A program made the position numbers and the translations under genes. From the NCBI GenBank assembly GCA_046309355.1, contig JBKCPL010000023.1:1-64000 (forward strand): a DNA stretch of 64,000 bases, given 5' to 3'. Below, piece after piece: positions 1 through 7,820 of this stretch (within the stretch, counting starts at the first letter, position 1; each line of letters opens with the position of its first letter). The notes under the pieces are model-generated. The model was not told where the DNA came from, searched no databases, and saw only the letters and a program-made list of their open reading frames with translations. The stretch is from CAYSBE01 sp046309355 (lineage in GTDB: Bacteria > Bacteroidota > Bacteroidia > UKL13-3).

Positions 1-30
1 TAGCCATCCCGATAACTATCGGGAGAGCTA
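1..30. repeat. Short inverted repeat (palindrome)
   Basis: Positions 7-24 form a near-perfect palindrome, TCCCGATA-AC-TATCGGGA, flanked by a second complementary pair TAGC (1-4) and GCTA (27-30). Palindromes with the core CCCGATAxxTATCGGG recur between genes in many Bacteroidota genomes as far as I recall; I see no second copy in this window. It could be a dispersed repeat, a processing hairpin or a terminator for a gene to the left of the window. Confidence 0.55.
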
Positions 31-47
31 ATCCCCTCCAGAACAGC

Positions 48-78
48 AATAAACAAGAAAGCCCCGTGAACGAGGCTT
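48..78 (-). terminator. Intrinsic terminator downstream of tRNA-Asp
   Basis: Read on the minus strand just after the tRNA 3' end, an 8-bp stem AAGCCTCG/CGGGGCTT (one G-U pair, loop TTCA) is followed by the T-rich stretch TTCTTGTTTATT. This is a typical Rho-independent terminator for a monocistronic tRNA gene. Confidence 0.8.
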
Positions 79-82
79 AATC

Positions 83-159
83 TGGCGGTGCGGACGGGAC
101 TCGAACCCGCGACCCCATGCGTGACAGGCATGTATTCTAACCAGCTGAACTACCGCACC
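83..159 (-). tRNA. tRNA-Asp (GTC)
   Basis: The minus strand folds as a complete tRNA. The acceptor stem is GGTGCGG/CCGCACC with discriminator G. The D arm is followed by an anticodon stem-loop with GTC in the loop (CCTGTCACG), and the T arm is GCGGG-TTCGAGT-CCCGT. The 3' CCA is encoded at 83-85. Anticodon GTC reads GAC and GAT (aspartate). The gene stands alone between a good promoter (194-224) and its own terminator. Confidence 0.97.
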
Positions 160-193
160 ATGTATGAGAACTACCCGTATTTTTCGGGGAGTG

Positions 194-224
194 CAAATAT
201 AGACCCGCCATTTATTTTGCCAAA
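194..224 (-). promoter_or_regulatory. Promoter of tRNA-Asp
   Basis: On the minus strand TTTG (221-224) lies 19 nt upstream of TATATTTG (194-201), an exact match to the Bacteroidota -33/-7 promoter. It is followed by CACTCCCC in the start region and reads into the tRNA. Confidence 0.75.
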
Positions 225-259
225 CATTTTTCAAAATCTTTTTAGAAATATCTTTTTAG

Positions 260-267
260 TTACTTTG
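260..267 (+). promoter_or_regulatory. Probable promoter -7 element of accA
   Basis: TTACTTTG matches TAnnTTTG in 7 of 8 positions and is followed by CACTCCC, the same start-region sequence as in the divergent tRNA-Asp promoter. It lies 25 nt before the accA start. I see no clear -33 TTG. Confidence 0.55.
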
Positions 268-292
268 CACTCCCAACTAACTGGAATAAACT

Positions 293-1255
293 ATGTCATA
301 TTTCGATTTTGAGAAACCCATTGAAGAACTTTATGCTCAGGTGGAGAATCTTAAAAAAACTGCCGAAAAGAACAAATTAGACTTGAGCGCATCGGTTGCC
401 GAAATTGAAGAGAAAATTCAGAAAACGAAAGAACATATCTACTCGAATCTGAATGGCTGGCAACGTGTACAAATATCACGTCACCCGGAAAGACCCTACA
501 CACTCGACTACATTGAACATTGCTTCAGCGACTTTGTAGAACTTCATGGCGACCGAAATGTTAAGGACGACAAAGCCATGATAGGAGGCTTCGCACGTAT
601 TGGCAACCAAACTGTAATGGTTGTTGGTCATCAAAAAGGCCGCAACACCAAACAACGCCAAATGCGTAATTTTGGAATGGCCAATCCGGAAGGTTACCGC
701 AAGGCCCTTCGCCTGATGAAACTGGCCGAAAAATTTAACAAACCCATCATTACATTTATCGATACCCCCGGTGCCTCACCCGGACTTGAAGCCGAAGAGC
801 GCGGTCAGGGAGAAGCCATTGCCCGAAATTTACTGGAAATGAGTGTGCTGAAAGTCCCTGTGCTATGCATCATCATTGGTGAAGGCGCATCGGGCGGTGC
901 ACTGGGCATAGGCGTAGGCGACCGCGTGATGATGCTAGAAAATACCTGGTATTCGGTAATCTCACCTGAGTCGTGCTCATCTATTTTATGGCGCAGCTGG
1001 GAACATAAAGAAAAAGCTGCCGAGGCGTTAAAACTGACTGCCACCGATATGCTAAAAAATGGATTGATTGACGGCATTATTAAGGAGCCAATGGGTGGCG
1101 CACATCAGGATGTAAACACCATGTACGAAACCATGAAAACGGAAGTAATCACGATGCTAAACGAATTAAGCACGTTGAATGCAGACGAATTGGTCGAAAA
1201 GCGAATTGCTAAATTCAGCAGCATGGGCGCCTACACCGAATCGCAATCGGCATAA
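293..1255 (+). CDS. accA: Acetyl-CoA carboxylase carboxyltransferase subunit alpha
   Basis: AccA is the alpha half of the carboxyltransferase that moves the carboxyl group from carboxybiotin to acetyl-CoA, giving malonyl-CoA for fatty acid synthesis in the cytoplasm. The 320-residue protein has the usual length. It has the family's N-terminal helical segment (FDFEKPIEELYAQVENLKK), the core stretch FIDTPGASPGLEAEERGQ and the oxyanion-type glycine motif GEGASGGALGIGVGDRV, typical of the crotonase-like fold. The ATG at 293 gives the canonical N terminus; no Shine-Dalgarno sequence is present. The partner accD and the biotin subunits are not in the window. A divergent tRNA gene lies upstream and queG follows after 40 nt. 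Confidence 0.96.
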   Translation: MSYFDFEKPIEELYAQVENLKKTAEKNKLDLSASVAEIEEKIQKTKEHIYSNLNGWQRVQISRHPERPYTLDYIEHCFSDFVELHGDRNVKDDKAMIGGFARIGNQTVMVVGHQKGRNTKQRQMRNFGMANPEGYRKALRLMKLAEKFNKPIITFIDTPGASPGLEAEERGQGEAIARNLLEMSVLKVPVLCIIIGEGASGGALGIGVGDRVMMLENTWYSVISPESCSSILWRSWEHKEKAAEALKLTATDMLKNGLIDGIIKEPMGGAHQDVNTMYETMKTEVITMLNELSTLNADELVEKRIAKFSSMGAYTESQSA

Positions 1256-1295
1256 ACTACACCGGCAGAAAACAGATTTTGTTTACAGCCCTGAT

Positions 1296-2228
1296 ATGAC
1301 CCTACTTCAGCAATATACCCACTTTTTAAAGCAAAAAGCTGCTGAACTCGGATTTAGTGCCTGTGGTGTATCTGCTGCCCGTTTTCTGGAATCTGAAGCT
1401 CCACGACTGGAGAACTGGCTAAACAAGAATATGCATGGCGAAATGCATTACATGGCCAATCATTTTGATATGCGACTCGATCCGCGAAAACTAGTACCTG
1501 GCGCCAAAAGTGTGGTTTCGTTGCTTTACAACTATTATACAGATAAAAAACAAACCGATGATGCGGCACCCGTATTATCGAAATATGCTTATGGCGAAGA
1601 CTATCACCGGGTTGTTAAAGATAAGCTTAAAACATTGCTTCAGTTGCTTCAGCACGAAATTGGCCTCATACAGGGCCGCGCTTTTGTTGACTCTGCACCT
1701 GTGCTCGAACGTGCCTGGGCTATTCAATCGGGTATCGGGTGGATGGGCAAAAACACCAATATCATCAACAAACAAAAGGGCTCGTATTTCTTTCTGGCCG
1801 AATTGATTGTGGACTGCGAATTTGAATACGACTCACCCGTAACCGATCATTGCGGAACATGCACAGCCTGCATTGATGCCTGCCCAACAGAAGCCATCAT
1901 CGAGCCCTATGTGGTTGACGGCAGTAAGTGCATATCCTATTTTACCATCGAGTTGCGCAATGCCATACCGGTTGACCTGAAGGGTAAATTTGAAAACAGA
2001 ATGTTCGGATGCGACATTTGTCAGGATGTATGTCCGTGGAACCGCTTCTCAACACCACACACGGAAAGCCGCTTTAATCCAGCCGAAACAGTTATGAAAA
2101 TGAGCCGAAACGAATGGATTGAACTTACAGAAGATGTGTTTAATGAACTATTCAAAAAATCAGCGGTGAAAAGAACCCGATACAACGGTTTGAAACGTAA
2201 TATTGACTTTTTGTACAACCCAAATTAG
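1296..2228 (+). CDS. queG: Epoxyqueuosine reductase QueG
   Basis: QueG performs the last step of queuosine synthesis, reducing epoxyqueuosine in the tRNA anticodon with cobalamin and two [4Fe-4S] clusters. The protein (310 aa from the ATG at 1296) begins with the family sequence LKQKAAELGFSACGV. It carries the ferredoxin-type cysteine sets CGTCTACIDACPTEAI and FGCDICQDVCPWNR in its C-terminal half, plus KCISYF between them. It lacks the C-terminal HEAT-like extension of the longer (about 380 aa) proteobacterial forms. An upstream in-frame ATG at 1179 lies inside accA and gives an extension unlike the family, so 1296 is preferred. It probably shares a transcript with accA. Confidence 0.93.
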   Translation: MTLLQQYTHFLKQKAAELGFSACGVSAARFLESEAPRLENWLNKNMHGEMHYMANHFDMRLDPRKLVPGAKSVVSLLYNYYTDKKQTDDAAPVLSKYAYGEDYHRVVKDKLKTLLQLLQHEIGLIQGRAFVDSAPVLERAWAIQSGIGWMGKNTNIINKQKGSYFFLAELIVDCEFEYDSPVTDHCGTCTACIDACPTEAIIEPYVVDGSKCISYFTIELRNAIPVDLKGKFENRMFGCDICQDVCPWNRFSTPHTESRFNPAETVMKMSRNEWIELTEDVFNELFKKSAVKRTRYNGLKRNIDFLYNPN

Positions 2229-2238
2229 TGCGAGAAGC

Positions 2239-3543
2239 GTGACGGCCCAATACACACATATTTCATTTCCTTCAGTAATTCGTACCACCATTCTTGCATT
2301 ATTTTTGGTTATCTGCACCCGTTCATTTGCTCAGTTTGATGTAGAAAACAAAACCTACGGCATGAAACTGGGCCTCAATTATTCGCTCAATGGCCTTGAG
2401 TACAATTCATTTAACGGTTCTACATTGCCTTCGGTGGGCGTATTTTATTCGCATCACTTTGTATACACCCCTCGTCCGGCTATTAGCAAATTAGCTATAT
2501 TGAATTCAATGTACGATGTTGGTCGAAAAGTATTAAGTTACACCTCTGCAACTGCTGAATTGGCATACAACGGTATTCGATTTAGGGAAACACAATCGGA
2601 TACCCGGTACAAGTTTGACTACCTGGATGCAAACCTGTTGATGAAAATATATACATCTTCGGACAACAAAGACTTTTCGTTCATACTGGGTGCTAAACCC
2701 TATTACCTTATCGATCATGGCACCGAAGCATTTCAAACGGGCACTTACCTGCGGATAACCGACAGTACCAATAGAAACAAAAACGGCACTATACATGTTG
2801 CAGGCATTATAGGACTAGGTGTACAGCTATCTCCCATTGTCGAACTGGAATTGAGCTATATTCATTCGTTTGAAAACAAAAGCAAACCCGGAAACATACA
2901 AGGTCGGCCATCAACACTTGAATTTGGATTGCGTATTAATGCGGTTAATATTAAAAAACAATTCAGCAAAGGCGTAGAAGACACTAAAAATAAACTGATC
3001 AGGTACAAGCAAGGTGTTTTACTCGTCATGCTTTCAACACCCAATGAAGCAGAGCTGAAATCGCTGGAAAGCCAGCAAAAATGGAGTGAAATAGCCTTAA
3101 TAAAGAATGAAATAAGCAGCAGAAACAACAAAATATACCGGGCGTTCAGCAATGAGTTCAAATTTTGCCCCGTATATTTTTACTACGACAGCAATGCTTA
3201 CAAGGTCATGCGTCATGAACTGAACGGTATTTTTCTGAATCCGCAACTGTTACCAGACGCATCCATTTCTATTCCTGATACACAATCCTACTTCATCGCT
3301 TCATTTTGCGAAGACAATTCCAATTATACCGGCCGTAATCACTTTGGACTGTATGTATACGACAATCAGATAAATCAGCTTGAAAAACCATTTAACAGTC
3401 CATCGCAACTCATTTCAATGGTACTTGAAGGTGATCCGCTGAATTACGTTAAGCGCAAACGCACCAATTACGCAGCCATTGAATTCAAAAAATACGTTTA
3501 TAAGTTCAACCTGCGGCTTTTCAAAGCGATGCAAGCCGACTGA
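2239..3543 (+). CDS. Exported protein of unknown function, outer-membrane beta-barrel-like
   Basis: I do not recognise a named family. The N terminus has a hydrophobic signal segment ending LVICTRSFAQ, after which alternating-hydrophobic strands (MKLGLNYSLNG, GVFYSHHF, LTIHVAGIIGLGVQLSP-like stretches) over roughly 210 residues look like a small PorT-like beta barrel. A charged helical linker (KGVEDTKNKLIRYKQG) then leads to a C-terminal globular part of about 170 residues rich in aromatic residues (CPVYFYYDSNAYKVM). The start is uncertain: the reading frame is open from 2203 inside queG, and GTG at 2239 is the first start-like codon after the queG stop. It could be an outer membrane assembly or sensing protein, but this is a guess. 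Confidence 0.6.
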   Translation: MTAQYTHISFPSVIRTTILALFLVICTRSFAQFDVENKTYGMKLGLNYSLNGLEYNSFNGSTLPSVGVFYSHHFVYTPRPAISKLAILNSMYDVGRKVLSYTSATAELAYNGIRFRETQSDTRYKFDYLDANLLMKIYTSSDNKDFSFILGAKPYYLIDHGTEAFQTGTYLRITDSTNRNKNGTIHVAGIIGLGVQLSPIVELELSYIHSFENKSKPGNIQGRPSTLEFGLRINAVNIKKQFSKGVEDTKNKLIRYKQGVLLVMLSTPNEAELKSLESQQKWSEIALIKNEISSRNNKIYRAFSNEFKFCPVYFYYDSNAYKVMRHELNGIFLNPQLLPDASISIPDTQSYFIASFCEDNSNYTGRNHFGLYVYDNQINQLEKPFNSPSQLISMVLEGDPLNYVKRKRTNYAAIEFKKYVYKFNLRLFKAMQAD

Positions 3544-3628
3544 TATAATCGCTTGAACAATCTGTTAGTCAGCTAATAACAAGCTTTAGCTTAACGAAAC
3601 AGGCGTACAAAGTTATTTTCATAAAAAA

Positions 3629-3658
3629 TTGCTTAAATAAAATATCTACTTATCTTTG
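3629..3658 (+). promoter_or_regulatory. Promoter P1 of the ribosomal protein cluster
   Basis: TTG (3629-3631) lies 19 nt upstream of TATCTTTG (3651-3658), an exact Bacteroidota promoter, followed by CCGTCC. It has the same layout and start-region sequence as P2, 140 nt downstream. Confidence 0.75.
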
Positions 3659-3665
3659 CCGTCCA

Positions 3666-3738
3666 TTTTTAATAGCCGCGGTTATTAATAATGTGGTAAA
3701 GACTGATGGTTAATTGCTAGGTTAACCCGCTCAGCAAT
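3666..3738 (+). promoter_or_regulatory. Structured leader between P1 and P2
   Basis: The stretch carries overlapping inverted repeats. GGTTAA (3708-3713) can pair with TTAACC (3722-3727), and ATTGCT (3713-3718) can pair with AGCAAT (3733-3738); the two pairings share bases. Upstream, AATAGCCGCGGTTATT is nearly palindromic. Only transcripts from P1 would contain it. A role in autoregulation by a ribosomal protein is possible but unproven; no coding potential is visible in 3544-3843. Confidence 0.3.
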
Positions 3739-3768
3739 AAATATTGCATAATATTTTTTGTCAGGCAC

Positions 3769-3799
3769 TTGCTTAGCTGATTTTATCCCTCTACCTTTG
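3769..3799 (+). promoter_or_regulatory. Promoter P2 of the ribosomal protein cluster
   Basis: TTG (3769-3771) lies 20 nt upstream of TACCTTTG (3792-3799), followed by CCGTCC as in P1. It gives a leader of about 35-40 nt before rpsL. Confidence 0.75.
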
Positions 3800-3843
3800 C
3801 CGTCCTTTAAAAATTAAGAAAAGCTAAAGCAGAAAATAAAAAT

Positions 3844-4254
3844 ATGCCTACTATCCAACAATTAGTGCGTAAAGGCCGCAATGATGTGAAAACTAAAAGT
3901 AAGTCACCGGCCCTTGACTCTTGCCCGCAGCGCAGAGGTGTTTGCACACGTGTGTACACTACCACACCTAAAAAGCCAAATTCGGCTATGCGTAAAGTGG
4001 CACGTGTTCGCTTGACCAATCAAAATGAAGTTAACGCTTACATACCAGGTGAAGGCCATAACCTTCAGGAACACTCCATTGTACTTGTACGTGGTGGTCG
4101 TGTAAAAGATTTGCCGGGTGTTCGTTACCACATCGTAAGAGGTGCACTTGACACCGCTGGTGTAGCCGGACGTAATCAACGCAGGTCTAAATACGGTACT
4201 AAAAAACCAAAACCAGGAGCTCCGGCAACTGATGCTAAAGCAAAGAAAAAATAA
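3844..4254 (+). CDS. rpsL: 30S ribosomal protein S12
   Basis: S12 sits at the decoding centre of the small subunit and helps set accuracy. The 136-residue protein shows the invariant stretches RRGVCTRVYTTTPKKPNSAM and PGEGHNLQEHS. The lysines of KKPNSAMRK that are altered in classic streptomycin-resistant mutants are intact. A Lys/Ala-rich tail of about 12 residues extends past the usual end. It is the first gene of the cluster, preceded by A-rich sequence instead of a Shine-Dalgarno. rpsG follows after 27 nt. Confidence 0.98.
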   Translation: MPTIQQLVRKGRNDVKTKSKSPALDSCPQRRGVCTRVYTTTPKKPNSAMRKVARVRLTNQNEVNAYIPGEGHNLQEHSIVLVRGGRVKDLPGVRYHIVRGALDTAGVAGRNQRRSKYGTKKPKPGAPATDAKAKKK

Positions 4255-4281
4255 TTAAGTCACTCAACAGGTAAATATCCA

Positions 4282-4752
4282 ATGAGAAAAAGTAAACCAA
4301 AGAAACGCCTACTGGTACCAGACCCTAAGTTTAACGACATTCTGGTAACCCGTTTTGTAAATAATATGATGTGGAGCGGTAAAAAAAGTACCGCTTATGG
4401 TATTTTTTACGATGCCATGGATCGCATTGAGGCTAAAACACAAGAGCGCGGAATCGATGTATGGAAAAAAGCATTGAATAACGTAATGCCTGCAGTAGAA
4501 GTTAAAGCACGCAGAGTAGGTGGTGCTACTTTTCAAATACCAATTGAGGTTCCAGCCGACCGTAAAATTGCAGTAGGCATGAAGTGGCTAATTGATTACT
4601 CAAGAAAACGCAACGAAAAATCAATGCCTGATAAACTGGCCAATGAAATTATTGCTGCATCCAAAGGAGAAGGCGCTTCCGTTAAAAAACGTGAAGATAC
4701 TCACCGTATGGCTGAAGCAAATAAAGCATTCTCACACTTTAAAGTAAGCTAA
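4282..4752 (+). CDS. rpsG: 30S ribosomal protein S7
   Basis: S7 nucleates assembly of the small-subunit head and lines the E site. The protein has 156 residues (normal length), with the family motifs RKSKPKKR at the N terminus and RRVGGATFQIPIEV in the rRNA-binding region. In enterobacteria S7 represses this operon by binding the rpsL-rpsG spacer. Here that spacer is only 27 nt and shows no obvious hairpin, so that control is unlikely to be conserved. fusA follows after 17 nt. Confidence 0.98.
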   Translation: MRKSKPKKRLLVPDPKFNDILVTRFVNNMMWSGKKSTAYGIFYDAMDRIEAKTQERGIDVWKKALNNVMPAVEVKARRVGGATFQIPIEVPADRKIAVGMKWLIDYSRKRNEKSMPDKLANEIIAASKGEGASVKKREDTHRMAEANKAFSHFKVS

Positions 4753-4769
4753 TACACCCCGAACAATAC

Positions 4770-6875
4770 ATGTCACGCGACTTATCACTAACACGAAATA
4801 TAGGCATTGCTGCCCACATTGATGCCGGTAAAACAACCACTACCGAGCGCATTCTCTATTATTCTGGCGTAAACCACAAAATAGGTGAAGTGCACGATGG
4901 TGCTTCTACTATGGACTGGATGGTTCAGGAAGCTGAACGTGGAATTACCATTACCTCAGCTGCTACCACTGTACCTTGGAATTACCGCAACAAAAAATAT
5001 CAGATAAATATTATCGATACCCCCGGCCACGTTGATTTTACCGTTGAGGTAAACCGCTCGCTGCGTGTATTGGATGGCTTGGTTTTCTTGTTCTCTGCCG
5101 TTGATGGTGTTGAACCTCAATCAGAAACCAACTGGCGTTTAGCCAATAACTACAATGTAGCACGCCTTGGATTTGTAAACAAAATGGACCGTGCCGGTGC
5201 CGATTTTCTAAATGTGTGCAAGCAAGTGCGTGAGATGTTAGGCAGCAACGCTGTACCGCTTCAACTGCCTATAGGTGCCGAAGATCAGTTTAAAGGAGTA
5301 GTTGATTTAATCAACTTCCGCGGAATGGTTTGGAATGAGAACGACAAAGGAATGACCTACGAAACTGTAGACATTCCTGCAGATATGATGGACGAGGCAT
5401 TGGAATACAGAGAAAAACTTCTGGAAGCTGTATCGGAATACGATGACACGCTGATGGAGAAATTTTTCGAAGATCCGAAAAGCATCACCGAGCGCGAAAT
5501 ATTGGACGCTCTTCGCAAAGCAGTAGTTGACATGAAAATTGTTCCGATGCTGTGCGGCTCGTCATTCAAAAACAAAGGTGTACAAACCATGCTCGACCTG
5601 GTAATGGAATTACTTCCAAGCCCGCTCGATAAGCAAAGTATAGTTGGAACAAATCCCAATACCGGTGATGAAGTTTCAAGAAAACCCAGCTACGATGAGC
5701 CCTTTGCAGCACTTGCCTTTAAAATTGCAACCGATCCATTCGTTGGTCGTTTAGCATTTATGCGTGCTTACTCAGGCAAATTAGATGCTGGCTCATACGT
5801 TCTTAATACCCGCAGTGGCAATAAGGAACGTATTTCACGTATTTTCCAGATGCACGCCAATAAGCAAAATCCTATTGATTATCTGGGAGCAGGTGATATT
5901 GGTGCTGCTGTTGGATTTAAAGATATCAAAACCGGTGACACCCTGTGTGACGAAAAGAATCCAATTGTTTTGGAAGCCATGCAATTCCCTGAGCCTGTAA
6001 TCGGTTTGGCTATTGAACCAAAAACTCAAGCTGATTCGGATAAATTAGGCATGTCATTGGCTAAATTGGCTGAAGAAGATCCTACCTTCCGTGTTCACAC
6101 CGATGAAGAAACAGGTCAAACTGTAATTTCAGGCATGGGCGAGCTTCACTTAGAAATTATCGTTGACCGACTGAAACGTGAATTTAAAGTAGAATGTAAC
6201 CAGGGAGCCCCTCAGGTTGCTTATAAAGAAACTATAACCACTGCCGTTCAGCACCGCGAAGTGTATAAGAAACAAACGGGTGGTCGTGGTAAATTTGCCG
6301 ACATTCAATTTGAATTAATTCCGGGTAATCCTGAAAAACAAGGACTGGAATTTGTGAATGAAATTGTTGGTGGTTCTATCCCTAAAGAATTTATTCCTGC
6401 TGTTGAAAAAGGATTTACACAAGCCATGCAAAATGGTGTGTTGGCCGGATACGCGATCGAAAGCCTAAAAGTTCGCTTGTTTGATGGGTCATTCCACGCA
6501 GTTGACTCGGATTCATTATCGTTTGAATTGGCCGCCAAAATCGGTTTCAAAGAAGCCTCCCGCAAAGCTAGCCCTGTATTACTTGAGCCCATTATGAAGC
6601 TTGAAGTATTAACACCTGAAGAAAATATGGGAGATGTAATTGGCGATTTGAACAAACGTAGAGGCCAGCTAGAAGGCATGGATTCACGTGCAGGCTCGCA
6701 GGTAATCAAAGCAAAAGTTCCATTGGCTGAAATGTTCGGTTACGTAACTCAGTTGCGTACACTTTCATCAGGCCGTGCAACATCTACCATGGAGTTCAGC
6801 CACTACTCTGAAGCACCACGGTCTGTTCAGGAAGAAATTTTAGCAAAAATTCAAGGAAAAGCAGTTAAAGCCTAA
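4770..6875 (+). CDS. fusA: Elongation factor G
   Basis: EF-G is the GTPase that drives translocation of tRNA and mRNA. At 701 residues it is full length, with G1 AHIDAGKTTTTER near residue 15, switch I RGITITSAATT, G3 DTPGHVDF and G4 NKMDRAGADF, and later domain IV (KQTGGRGKFADIQFELIPG) and V. It lies between rpsG and rpsJ, with only 4 nt before rpsJ. The tuf gene that follows fusA in many phyla is absent, which is normal for Bacteroidota. Confidence 0.98.
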   Translation: MSRDLSLTRNIGIAAHIDAGKTTTTERILYYSGVNHKIGEVHDGASTMDWMVQEAERGITITSAATTVPWNYRNKKYQINIIDTPGHVDFTVEVNRSLRVLDGLVFLFSAVDGVEPQSETNWRLANNYNVARLGFVNKMDRAGADFLNVCKQVREMLGSNAVPLQLPIGAEDQFKGVVDLINFRGMVWNENDKGMTYETVDIPADMMDEALEYREKLLEAVSEYDDTLMEKFFEDPKSITEREILDALRKAVVDMKIVPMLCGSSFKNKGVQTMLDLVMELLPSPLDKQSIVGTNPNTGDEVSRKPSYDEPFAALAFKIATDPFVGRLAFMRAYSGKLDAGSYVLNTRSGNKERISRIFQMHANKQNPIDYLGAGDIGAAVGFKDIKTGDTLCDEKNPIVLEAMQFPEPVIGLAIEPKTQADSDKLGMSLAKLAEEDPTFRVHTDEETGQTVISGMGELHLEIIVDRLKREFKVECNQGAPQVAYKETITTAVQHREVYKKQTGGRGKFADIQFELIPGNPEKQGLEFVNEIVGGSIPKEFIPAVEKGFTQAMQNGVLAGYAIESLKVRLFDGSFHAVDSDSLSFELAAKIGFKEASRKASPVLLEPIMKLEVLTPEENMGDVIGDLNKRRGQLEGMDSRAGSQVIKAKVPLAEMFGYVTQLRTLSSGRATSTMEFSHYSEAPRSVQEEILAKIQGKAVKA

Positions 6876-6879
6876 TACA

Positions 6880-7188
6880 ATGGTTAACCAAAAAATAAGA
6901 ATTAAATTAAAGTCGTTCGACTACAATCTGGTTGACAAATCAGCCGAGAAGATTGTGCGAACCGTTAAATCTACAGGTGCTGTAGTTAGTGGTCCTATTC
7001 CACTTCCCACACAAAAGAAGATTTATACCGTGCTTCGTTCACCACACGTGAACAAAAAAGCCAGAGAGCAATTCCAGCTTTGTTCATACAAGCGCATGCT
7101 GGATATATACAGTTCAACCGCTAAAACTGTTGATGCACTCATGAAACTTGAATTACCGAGCGGAGTAGATGTTGAAATTAAAGTTTGA
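6880..7188 (+). CDS. rpsJ: 30S ribosomal protein S10
   Basis: S10 belongs to the small-subunit head and, with NusB, to transcription antitermination complexes. The protein has 102 residues, with the characteristic IRIKLKSFDYNLVDKSAEKI start and the stretch GPIPLPTQKKIYTVLRSPHVNKKAREQF cut here by positions 28-55 of the protein. It directly follows fusA and precedes rplC by 12 nt; no separate S10 promoter is visible. Confidence 0.97.
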   Translation: MVNQKIRIKLKSFDYNLVDKSAEKIVRTVKSTGAVVSGPIPLPTQKKIYTVLRSPHVNKKAREQFQLCSYKRMLDIYSSTAKTVDALMKLELPSGVDVEIKV

Positions 7189-7200
7189 TTATAAGAAGTT

Positions 7201-7818
7201 ATGTCAGGACTGATAGGAAAAAAAATTGGAATGACCAGCATATTCGATAAAAACGGCAAAAACGTTGCCTGTACAGTTATCGAAGCAGGTCCATGTGTTG
7301 TTACACAAGTAAAAACACCTGAATCAGACGGATACAGCGCTGTTCAGCTAGCATATGGTGAGCGTAAAGAAAAGAATACGCCCAATGCACTTAAAGGTAT
7401 TTTCAGCAAAGCTAAAACCACACCTAAATCAAGAATGGTTGAGTTTAAAGGGTTTGAGCAAGCACTGAATTTAGGCGACACCATATCTGTTGAAATGTTT
7501 GAAGAAGGTGAATTTGTTGACGTAGTCGGCACTTCAAAGGGTAAAGGTTTTCAGGGTGTTGTTAAACGCCACGGATTTAGCGGTGTAGGTATGGGCTCGC
7601 ACGGGCAGCATGACCGTCAGCGTGCTCCGGGGTCGATTGGTGCTTCATCCTTCCCTTCTAAGGTATTGAAAGGTATGCGCATGGCCGGTCAAACCGGAAA
7701 TGTTAGGGTTAAAAAAACAAACCTTGAAATTTTAAAAGTAGTTAAAGATCAGAATTTGCTGGTTGTAAAAGGCAGCATTCCTGGTCACAAAGGTTCATTT
7801 GTTTATATCGAAAAATAA
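7201..7818 (+). CDS. rplC: 50S ribosomal protein L3
   Basis: L3 is an early-assembly large-subunit protein whose central loop reaches toward the peptidyl transferase centre. The protein has 205 residues. The family features GLIGKKIGMTSIF at the N terminus and the central GKGFQGVVKRHGFSG with SHGQHDRQRAPGSIG are visible; the glutamine that is methylated in some bacteria lies in GSHGQH. rplD starts 2 nt after its stop codon, indicating translational coupling. Confidence 0.97.
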   Translation: MSGLIGKKIGMTSIFDKNGKNVACTVIEAGPCVVTQVKTPESDGYSAVQLAYGERKEKNTPNALKGIFSKAKTTPKSRMVEFKGFEQALNLGDTISVEMFEEGEFVDVVGTSKGKGFQGVVKRHGFSGVGMGSHGQHDRQRAPGSIGASSFPSKVLKGMRMAGQTGNVRVKKTNLEILKVVKDQNLLVVKGSIPGHKGSFVYIEK

Positions 7819-7820
7819 CC

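Noticed and set aside
88..312. Plus-strand open frame of 74 codons across the tRNA region
   Set aside because: It lies antisense to tRNA-Asp and across two promoters; composition is not protein-like.
1179..1295. Upstream ATG extension of queG inside accA
   Set aside because: The extension overlaps accA and has no family similarity; the ATG at 1296 gives the canonical N terminus.
4253..4281. S7 autoregulatory hairpin between rpsL and rpsG
   Set aside because: The spacer is 27 nt without a stable inverted repeat.
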